Shown: positions 6,330 to 10,912 of the stretch, piece after piece
Numbering within the stretch: the first letter of the stretch is position 1
Layout: every line of letters starts with the position of its first letter
Source: Kiritimatiellia bacterium
GTDB lineage: Bacteria > Verrucomicrobiota > Kiritimatiellia > RFP12 > UBA1067
NCBI GenBank assembly: GCA_016302985.1
Contig: JAEDMN010000106.1
Coordinates: forward strand, 1-10,912
DNA length: 10,912 bases
Reading direction: 5' to 3'
The notes under the pieces: model-generated
Seen by the model: the letters and a program-made list of their open reading frames with translations, nothing else
The model's database searches: none
Told to the model about the DNA's origin: nothing
Translations under genes and position numbers: made by a program

Positions 6330-8501
6330 TCAACGTCCCATCTCGAACACGAGCTCGCCGCCCTTCACCACGTCGGCGTGCTTCAGGATGAAGCCGTCGA
6401 GCGGCCTCCCGTTCAGCGTCACGGACTTCACGTAGAGGTTCTCCTTCGAGAAGTTCCTCGCGACGACGGTGAACGTCTTTCCGCCGCCCACGTCCAGAAC
6501 GGCCTTCGGCAACTGGGGCGCACCGAGCACGTAGTCGCCGCCGCACGGATTGAACGGATAGAAGCCGAGCGCGGAGAAGATGTACCACGCGCTCATCTGG
6601 CCGCAGTCGTCGTTGCCGCAGAGTCCGGTCGGACCGGGGAAGTAGAAGCGGTCGAAGACGTCGCGGATGCGTCGGGCGGCCTTGCGCGGTTCGCCCACAT
6701 AGGAGTAGAAGTAGATGACGTGGTGGCTCGGCTCGTTGCCGTGGACGTACTGTCCGATCAGGCCCGTGATGTCGCAGTTCTGCCCGTTCGAGGTGTCCGG
6801 CAGCGTGTCGGGGCTCGTGAACAGCGAGTCGAGGCGCTTTGTGAATTCGGCCTTCCCGCCCATCGCCGCGACCAGTCCCTCCGGATCCTGCAGCACGTGC
6901 CACGTGTACTGGAACGCGTTGCCCTCGGTGAAGTCGTTGTCGCGGTCGTTGCCGTGGCCGAAGGCATAGGGGTCGAACGGCGTGCGCCACGTCCCCTTGG
7001 TCGTCTTGCCGCGGCCGAACTTGATCGACGGGTCGAAGACGTTCTTCCAGTACGCGGCGCGCTTCGCGAAGAACGCGGCGCCGTCCGCCTTGCCGAGCGC
7101 CTGCGCGAAGACGGACGCGCACCAGTCGTCGTAGGAGCACTCCATCGTGCGGGAGACGGACTCGCCGCGGATGACGTCGCACGGGTAGTAGCCGTATCTG
7201 TCGTAGAGGTCCCAGTTCTCCTTGGGGTTGTCCGGATGCTTCACGGTGAGCGTGTTCGTGACCGCCGTGTAGGCGCGTTCCGCGTCAAAGCCGCGGAAGC
7301 CCTTGAGGTAGGCATCCACGATCACGGGGATCGCGTGGTTGCCGATCATGCAGTCCACGTTCTTGCCGCCATAGCTCAGCACCGGCAGGCGGCCCTCGGC
7401 CTCGAAGTGGGCGAGCAGCGTGTTGACGACGGGCGTCACGATTTCGGGCGTCACGACCGTGTAGAGCGGATGCGCGGCGCGGAAGGTGTCCCACAGCGAG
7501 AGCGTCGTGAAATAGCGTCCGTCGCGCGAGACGCGCGTCTTCCCGTCGCCGGCCACATAGCGGCCATCGGCGTCCGCCCAGTCGTTCGGCTGCGAATAGA
7601 GGTGGTAGAAGCCCGTGTACCAGTTCTTCTTCAGCAGGTCGTCGCCTTCGACGACCGCGCGGGCGAAGAGCGCGTTCCAGGAATCGCGGGCGGCGGTGCG
7701 GACCGCGTCGAGATCCCAGCTCCAGGCGGGAATCTCGGCGGCGAGGTTCGCAGCGGCGCCTTCGGCCCCGGTCATGGAGAGCCCGGCCTTGAGGCAGGTC
7801 TGCTCACCCGGGGCGACGTCGAACGTGAGGACGTAGCGCGGCGCCTCGTCGCGCTTCGCCTTCGGCAGCTCCTCGAGCGCGGACCATTTCCGGTCGAAGG
7901 CGAAGTCGAACGCGAGGCGGCGGGGACGGATCCAGCCGCGGCGCATGTAGGAGCCGGCGATGCGGTTGCCGGGCAGCACCTTCACGTCCGCGCCGTAGGT
8001 GGACGGGCAGTTCTGCCCGAACGGCAGGTTGACGAGCACCTTCGCCTGTCCGCCCTTCCGCCAGGTGAAGCGGTAGACCGCCGCGCGCTTCGCCGCGGCG
8101 ACCTCGACCTCGACGCCGTCCTCGGGCTGCACGACGCGGTAGTACCCGGGCCGGCCGCGTTCGGACTTCTTGTCGATCGGACGCGCCCAGGGCAGCTTGC
8201 CGAGTTCGCCGGTGAACGGCAGGACCGAGACGTCGCCGTAGTCCGCGCAGCCCGTGCCCGAGAGGTGCGTGAGCGAATAGCCGTACACGTGCGCGTCCCT
8301 GAACTGGTACCCCGAGCAGTACGCCCAGTCGCCCTGTCCCGTGTCCGGCCCGGCCTGCACCATGCCGAACGGCACGCAGGCCGCGGGATGCGTGTGGCCC
8401 ACGCTGCCAGTCCCCGTGAAGACGTCCACATGGCGCGACAGGTCCTCCGCGACGATGCCCGACGTCAGGGCGACGACGGCTCCCAGCAATTCAAGTCTCA
8501 T
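6330..8501 (-). CDS. GH92 family exo-acting alpha-mannosidase, secreted
   Basis: The 723-residue product has the normal length for GH92, a calcium-dependent inverting family that removes terminal alpha-linked mannose from N-glycans or mannans. A signal peptide (1-18, ending SGIVA) precedes the N-terminal domain with VFTGTGSVGHTHPAACVPFG (27-46). The catalytic part shows LWDTFR (336-341), ECSYDDWC (454-461), TEGNAFQYTW (525-534; E526 matches the proposed acid), HGNEPSHH (587-594) and GNDDCGQMSAWY (629-640; proposed base and metal region). All family hallmarks are intact. Linkage preference (1,2, 1,3, 1,4 or 1,6) cannot be assigned. I chose ATG 8501, not upstream in-frame ATGs as far as 8600, because the signal peptide starts there, GGGGAAG lies 5 nt upstream, and longer versions would cover the promoter. 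It is the first gene of the putative operon. Confidence 0.93.
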   Translation of the reverse strand: MRLELLGAVVALTSGIVAEDLSRHVDVFTGTGSVGHTHPAACVPFGMVQAGPDTGQGDWAYCSGYQFRDAHVYGYSLTHLSGTGCADYGDVSVLPFTGELGKLPWARPIDKKSERGRPGYYRVVQPEDGVEVEVAAAKRAAVYRFTWRKGGQAKVLVNLPFGQNCPSTYGADVKVLPGNRIAGSYMRRGWIRPRRLAFDFAFDRKWSALEELPKAKRDEAPRYVLTFDVAPGEQTCLKAGLSMTGAEGAAANLAAEIPAWSWDLDAVRTAARDSWNALFARAVVEGDDLLKKNWYTGFYHLYSQPNDWADADGRYVAGDGKTRVSRDGRYFTTLSLWDTFRAAHPLYTVVTPEIVTPVVNTLLAHFEAEGRLPVLSYGGKNVDCMIGNHAIPVIVDAYLKGFRGFDAERAYTAVTNTLTVKHPDNPKENWDLYDRYGYYPCDVIRGESVSRTMECSYDDWCASVFAQALGKADGAAFFAKRAAYWKNVFDPSIKFGRGKTTKGTWRTPFDPYAFGHGNDRDNDFTEGNAFQYTWHVLQDPEGLVAAMGGKAEFTKRLDSLFTSPDTLPDTSNGQNCDITGLIGQYVHGNEPSHHVIYFYSYVGEPRKAARRIRDVFDRFYFPGPTGLCGNDDCGQMSAWYIFSALGFYPFNPCGGDYVLGAPQLPKAVLDVGGGKTFTVVARNFSKENLYVKSVTLNGRPLDGFILKHADVVKGGELVFEMGR

Positions 8502-8542
8502 GTCCACTTCCCCGTTTCCGACTGCAGATTCAGTCCGGTTCC

Positions 8543-8551
8543 AGTATAGCA
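8543..8551 (-). promoter_or_regulatory. extended -10 promoter element upstream of the GH92 gene
   Basis: The minus strand reads TGC-TATACT, an extended -10 box. No good -35 stands 16-18 nt upstream (CGGCAG at 17 nt). The predicted start near 8536 gives a leader of about 35 nt. It probably drives the four-gene glycan operon. Confidence 0.5.
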
Positions 8552-8556
8552 GAATT

Positions 8557-8590
8557 TGCCGCGCGCTGCCGCGCGTGCGCCTTGTGCGCA
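8557..8590. promoter_or_regulatory. candidate regulator-binding region between divergent promoters
   Basis: The block between the two -10 boxes holds a tandem direct repeat with a 10-bp period: TGCCGCGCGC (8557-8566) then TGCCGCGCGT (8567-8576). This is followed by a perfect dyad TGCGC-CTTGT-GCGCA (8576-8590). A one-turn period puts the repeats on one face of the helix. The arrangement suits an operator controlling both directions. No regulator gene lies in the window, and GC-rich low-complexity sequence could produce this by chance. Confidence 0.35.
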
Positions 8591-8610
8591 TTTTGACCAT
8601 CTGCTATACT
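8582..8610 (+). promoter_or_regulatory. promoter of the coiled-coil protein gene
   Basis: The plus strand reads TGC-TATACT (8602-8610), an extended -10 box, with a partial -35 TTGTGC (8582-8587) 17 nt upstream. A better -35 word, TTGACC (8593-8598), is only 6 nt from the -10 and cannot serve it. The predicted start near 8617 gives a leader of about 24 nt containing Shine-Dalgarno AGGAGG (8626-8631). Confidence 0.55.
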
Positions 8611-8640
8611 ACGTCCCCAGTTGTCAGGAGGAATGCGGAA

Positions 8641-9900
8641 ATGCAGAAATTCATCTTCATCATGGTTCTCGTGCTGGGACTCGCAGGCACGGTGGTCTTC
8701 TACCAGAAGCACCAGAAGGAGCAGCGGCGCCTGGCCGAAATCGCCCGCCAGCAGGAAATCGAGCGTGCGAAGCAGGCGAAGGCCGAGGCCGAACGGATCG
8801 AGCGCGAGCATCAGGAGGCCATCCAGAAGCACAACGAGGAAATCCGCCGCATCAACGCGGAGAACAGGGCGAAGCGCGAGGCGGAGCGCCAGGCCGAGAA
8901 GGCCCGCAAGGAGCAGGAGAAGAAGGAGGCCGAGGCGAAGGCCGCGTCCGCGCGCCGCGAGACGTGCGGAGCGATCCTGGCCAAGCTGGATGGCGCGGAG
9001 CTCCGTCCCTGGCACACCGCCCCCGACGCGGACCGGCCCGAGCGCGTGAAGACGGAGGGCACGTTCCACTGCCTGCTGCCGGACGGCGAAGGCGGCCATA
9101 TGCTGCTGGAGCAGAAGGTCGACTTCGGCCGCACGGTCAAAGCGACCCGCATCGACTCACAGAAGGAGAACGAGGCCTTCGAGCCGGAATCCTTCAACCG
9201 GACCGTCGCCCTCTTCCCGAACCTGCTGATCAGCGGCGACCGGGTCTACTTCCGCCCCGTCCACGCCGGGGAGGACAACTGCCGCGTGCCGAACCCCGGC
9301 GAGGCCTTCAATCCCGCCGAACACGACTTCGGCATGGCCTACGACCTCGTCAAGGAAACGCGCGTGAAGACCTCCGCCTTCGTCTACGACGTCTTCTTCA
9401 ACCCCTTCGGCAACGAGCAGGACGCGGTCCTCGTCGCCACCGTGCCCTTCGACGAGAAGGTCACGTTCGAGACCTTCCTCAGCAAGGTCGGCGCGTGGGC
9501 CAAGCGCAACAAGGCCGCGCTCGAGAAGGCCCGGAAGAAAGCGCAGAAGAAGGCGCCCCCGCAGAAGGTCTGGAAGCCGTCCTATGTGTTCACGGACAAG
9601 ACGGTGGTCAAGAAGCGGCTTGACGGCGTGACGGAGGTCCCCCGCGCGTACCTGTCCAAGAGCAACAAGCACCGCTACCATCCCCTGTCGCGCGAGTACG
9701 CGAACGAAGTCAAGAAGGAAGAGAACGCCAAGGCGAAGTGGCAGGTTCTTTACGACAAGGCCCTGGCCGACGAAGAGAAGGCAAAGGCCCTGAAGGCGGG
9801 CGCCCCCGAGAAGCAGGCCGCCCAGGGCAGCACGGGCAACGCGGTCCTCGACGCCGGCACGGTCGTCTACCGGCTCCACGTCGACGCGCCGGCGAAATAG
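8641..9900 (+). CDS. unrecognised membrane-anchored coiled-coil protein
   Basis: I do not recognise this 419-residue protein. Residues 4-20 form one hydrophobic segment (membrane anchor or uncleaved signal). Residues ~25-108 are an almost unbroken Lys/Arg/Glu/Gln/Ala coiled coil. A mixed alpha/beta region follows (about 109-285) with cysteines at 109, 144 and 214 and segments such as FHCLLPDGEGGHMLLEQ and VYDVFFNPFGNEQDAVLV. A second Lys/Ala helix covers ~286-308. The tail (309-419) has another charged helix near 355-385 and ends in a beta-like segment. Topology is unclear: positive charge just after the helix argues for a cytoplasmic C-terminus, while TolA-like proteins place such coils in the periplasm. 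The start is firm: AGGAGG lies 9 nt upstream and a promoter fits. It diverges from the GH92 operon and is probably a separate single-gene unit. Confidence 0.85.
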   Translation: MQKFIFIMVLVLGLAGTVVFYQKHQKEQRRLAEIARQQEIERAKQAKAEAERIEREHQEAIQKHNEEIRRINAENRAKREAERQAEKARKEQEKKEAEAKAASARRETCGAILAKLDGAELRPWHTAPDADRPERVKTEGTFHCLLPDGEGGHMLLEQKVDFGRTVKATRIDSQKENEAFEPESFNRTVALFPNLLISGDRVYFRPVHAGEDNCRVPNPGEAFNPAEHDFGMAYDLVKETRVKTSAFVYDVFFNPFGNEQDAVLVATVPFDEKVTFETFLSKVGAWAKRNKAALEKARKKAQKKAPPQKVWKPSYVFTDKTVVKKRLDGVTEVPRAYLSKSNKHRYHPLSREYANEVKKEENAKAKWQVLYDKALADEEKAKALKAGAPEKQAAQGSTGNAVLDAGTVVYRLHVDAPAK

Positions 9901-9914
9901 CCCGCGCGCCGGCG
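9887..9914. terminator. possible hairpin between convergent genes
   Basis: The self-complementary octamer CGCCGGCG occurs at 9887-9894 and 9907-9914. The copies can pair into an 8-bp GC-only stem with a 12-nt loop, spanning the stop codon of the coiled-coil gene and the 15-nt gap to the convergent gene. There is no T-run on either strand, so intrinsic termination is doubtful. Confidence 0.25.
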
Positions 9915-9915
9915 G

Positions 9916-10581
9916 TCACCGGATCCTGAAATCGTGGAAGCGGTTGCGTCCTTCGCAACCGATGATCCCGGCCTGGAAGCTTTCCGGCAGCCGGTCGTTC
10001 GCGAATCCCAGCACGTGTCCGCCGCAGGAGACCGTCATCTCCTTCTGTCCGCGGTGTGTCCGCACGACCTTCACCTCGAGGCGGTACGGCGTGTTCGGGG
10101 CGAACGGCGCGTTCAGAAAGGCGGCCCTGTACCAGGCCGGCTTCCCGTCCTTCAGGAAATGGTGCCAGACGTTGAGCCCCTGGTCATAGAGCACAACCTC
10201 CCAATGTTCGCCGAACTGCGGCGTGCCGTCCGGCGCCTTGTCCAGCGATTCGGCGAGGACGATCAGCGGCGCCATGCGGTGGTCGAACTGCATCGAGGAG
10301 GAAACCGTCGCGCCAAGCCCCGTCCTCGTCTTGTGCACCATCGCCGAATAGACGTCCGACGCATGTTCATTGAAGATCACGGGGCCCGGCAGGCTGGGGC
10401 AGGCGTTCTCAATGCCGTCCGACTTCTGCACGAATCCACGGCAATAGCTCCACCGCGGACTCTTCACGACAGTCCACTCGTTCGTGTTCCAGGCCCCGGG
10501 CGCGAAGGACACGTCGACCTCCGCCGCCGGGGAGCCCAGGAAAAGTCCTCCGGCGAGCGTCCATGCGAAAAAACGTTTCAT
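9916..10581 (-). CDS. small secreted concanavalin/LamG-like beta-sandwich protein
   Basis: The 221-residue product has a signal peptide (1-20: MKRFF, a hydrophobic core, then SPAAE). The mature part looks like one concanavalin-type beta sandwich: EHWEVVLYDQGLNVWHHF (125-142), NTPYRLEVKVV (163-173) and a closing FQAGIIGCEGRNRFHDFRI (202-220). That last strand pair resembles the end of DUF1080 / 3-keto-disaccharide hydrolase-type domains, but the family's other motifs are not evident, so no enzyme activity is assigned. I chose ATG 10581 over an upstream in-frame ATG (10677) because the signal peptide starts there. There is no Shine-Dalgarno, and TATAAT ends 6 nt before the ATG, suggesting a leaderless transcript. 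It converges with the coiled-coil gene, 15 nt apart. Confidence 0.8.
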   Translation of the reverse strand: MKRFFAWTLAGGLFLGSPAAEVDVSFAPGAWNTNEWTVVKSPRWSYCRGFVQKSDGIENACPSLPGPVIFNEHASDVYSAMVHKTRTGLGATVSSSMQFDHRMAPLIVLAESLDKAPDGTPQFGEHWEVVLYDQGLNVWHHFLKDGKPAWYRAAFLNAPFAPNTPYRLEVKVVRTHRGQKEMTVSCGGHVLGFANDRLPESFQAGIIGCEGRNRFHDFRIR

Positions 10582-10587
10582 GCCGAC

Positions 10588-10596
10588 ATTATAGCA
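10588..10596 (-). promoter_or_regulatory. extended -10 promoter, possibly giving a leaderless mRNA
   Basis: The minus strand reads TGC-TATAAT, a perfect extended -10, with no recognisable -35 at 16-18 nt. Six bases (GTCGGC) separate it from the ATG at 10581. The usual start, 7 nt downstream of the -10, is the A of the ATG. A short palindrome GGCA-CA-TGCC (10601-10610) lies just upstream and could be an operator. Confidence 0.55.
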
Positions 10597-10702
10597 GAAC
10601 GGCACATGCCGGGTCCTGCCCAAGCCCTCAGACGAACCCGGCCTCGATCGTGAGGACGACTCGTTCGCCGGATTCAAGCGCGCCTGCGACCTACTTAAAG
10701 CA

Positions 10703-10725
10703 AGGTCCCCGCCACGCGGGGACCT
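10703..10725 (-). terminator. rho-independent-type terminator downstream of tRNA-Arg
   Basis: A perfect stem of 10 bp (GGTCCCCGC with GCGGGGACC, plus an outer A-T pair) closes a 3-nt loop (10713-10715). It begins 7 nt after the tRNA CCA end. On the minus strand the hairpin is followed by a T-rich tail, TTGCTTTAAG. Confidence 0.75.
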
Positions 10726-10732
10726 CGTTCAT

Positions 10733-10809
10733 TGGTGCGACTGACTGGGATCGAACCAGCAACCTTCGGCTTCGGAGGCCAACGCTCTATCCAATTGAGC
10801 TACAGTCGC
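10733..10809 (-). tRNA. tRNA-Arg (anticodon CCG), CCA encoded
   Basis: The minus strand folds into a full cloverleaf: acceptor GCGACTG with CAGTCGC, D-arm GCTC/GAGC, anticodon stem TTGGC/GCCGA with loop CTCCGAA, a 5-nt variable loop, and T-arm GCTGG-TTCGATC-CCAGT. The anticodon CCG reads the arginine codon CGG. The body is 74 nt (10736-10809) and the discriminator A is followed by a genomically encoded CCA (10733-10735). The T-stem has one G-U pair and the anticodon stem one T-G pair. Confidence 0.97.
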
Positions 10810-10819
10810 ATGACCTTCT

Positions 10820-10825
10820 ATTTTA
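10820..10825 (-). promoter_or_regulatory. possible -10 box of the tRNA-Arg gene
   Basis: The minus strand reads TAAAAT 10 nt before the tRNA 5' end, in an AT-rich patch. There is no convincing -35 and, unlike the protein-gene promoters here, no TG extension. Read-through from the gene to the right is an alternative. Confidence 0.4.
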
Positions 10826-10838
10826 GGAATCAGGCCGG

Positions 10839-10884
10839 CTCATCGGCGAGCGCACGCGCGCAGCGGAACAAGCGAGCCGACGAG
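10839..10884 (-). terminator. possible 3'-end hairpin of the gene beyond the right edge
   Basis: In minus-strand RNA, CTCGTCGGC (10884-10876) pairs with GCCGATGAG (10847-10839) over 9 bp with one G-U pair. The same position is an A-C mismatch in plus-strand RNA, which favours a minus-strand transcript. The GC-rich loop of 28 nt may fold further. No clear T-run follows. Confidence 0.3.
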
Positions 10885-10888
10885 AACC

Positions 10889-10912
10889 TTAGAAGTAGCA
10901 GTTGAAGATCGG
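10889..10912 (-). CDS. possible 3' end of a minus-strand gene (only the last 7 codons)
   Basis: One minus-strand frame enters from the right edge, reads PIFNCYF and stops at TAA (10889-10891), followed by a hairpin 5 nt later. The stop, hairpin and direction fit a gene end, but seven codons cannot show function and the frame could be chance. Confidence 0.25.
   Translation of the reverse strand, partial: PIFNCYF

Noticed and set aside
6267..8549. 760-codon plus-strand open frame
   Set aside because: It is the exact antisense of the GH92 gene, whose family motifs are unmistakable, and its product is composition-driven.
8593..8598. TTGACC as a -35 box for the rightward promoter
   Set aside because: It is only 6 nt from the -10 TATACT, far too close; TTGTGC at 17 nt or an extended -10 without a -35 is more plausible.
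8556..9623. 355-codon plus-strand frame overlapping the coiled-coil gene
   Set aside because: It is a +1-type shadow rich in Arg/Gly/Ala, and the true frame has the Shine-Dalgarno and membrane helix.
10563..10826. 87-codon plus-strand frame ending in a GATDWDRTSNLRLRRPT-type peptide
   Set aside because: It reads antisense through the tRNA-Arg; this peptide style is a familiar false gene over tRNAs.

Overview
The window is GC-rich bacterial DNA, densely packed with genes for secreted carbohydrate-active proteins. Signal peptides are common. One surface protein carries lectin-like modules containing 'Y-x-R-S-x-G-R-Q ... V-Q-Q-R-x-F-G-V-N ... Y-I-N-G-S', a style I associate with gut Kiritimatiellota/Verrucomicrobiota/Lentisphaerota. 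That lineage guess (PVC superphylum, probably an animal-gut member) rests on recalled style and GC content, with no marker gene to confirm it.

Left and centre (1-8501, minus strand). Four genes run in one direction and probably form a glycan-degradation operon. In transcription order they are a GH92-type exo-alpha-mannosidase (8501-6330), a Tat-exported TIM-barrel sugar isomerase/epimerase-like protein (6288-5437), a GH127-superfamily (DUF1680) beta-L-arabinofuranosidase-like enzyme (5325-3388), and a large LamG-type surface protein that runs off the left edge (3346-2). The gaps are 41, 111 and 41 nt. The 111-nt gap holds a good internal promoter, TTGCCA-17-TAAGAT with a TG extension.

Divergent control region (8502-8640). 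Two opposed promoters carry the identical 10-mer CTGCTATACT as an inverted pair. Between them lie a 10-bp tandem repeat and a small dyad. The rightward promoter drives an orphan gene (8641-9900) for a protein with an N-terminal membrane helix and a long charged coiled coil; I do not recognise it.

Right end (9901-10912). A small secreted concanavalin-like protein (10581-9916, minus) converges on the coiled-coil gene. Its TATAAT box lies six bases from the ATG, so its mRNA may be leaderless. Upstream of it is a complete tRNA-Arg (anticodon CCG, encoded CCA) on the minus strand with a clear terminator hairpin. The last bases may be the 3' end of another minus-strand gene.

Working model: the operon exports enzymes that trim mannose and L-arabinofuranose (or related residues) from glycans or glycoproteins, with the LamG protein as a possible adhesin or binding partner. 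No SusC/SusD-like proteins, transporters or sensors lie in the window. There is no CRISPR array, insertion sequence or phage module.
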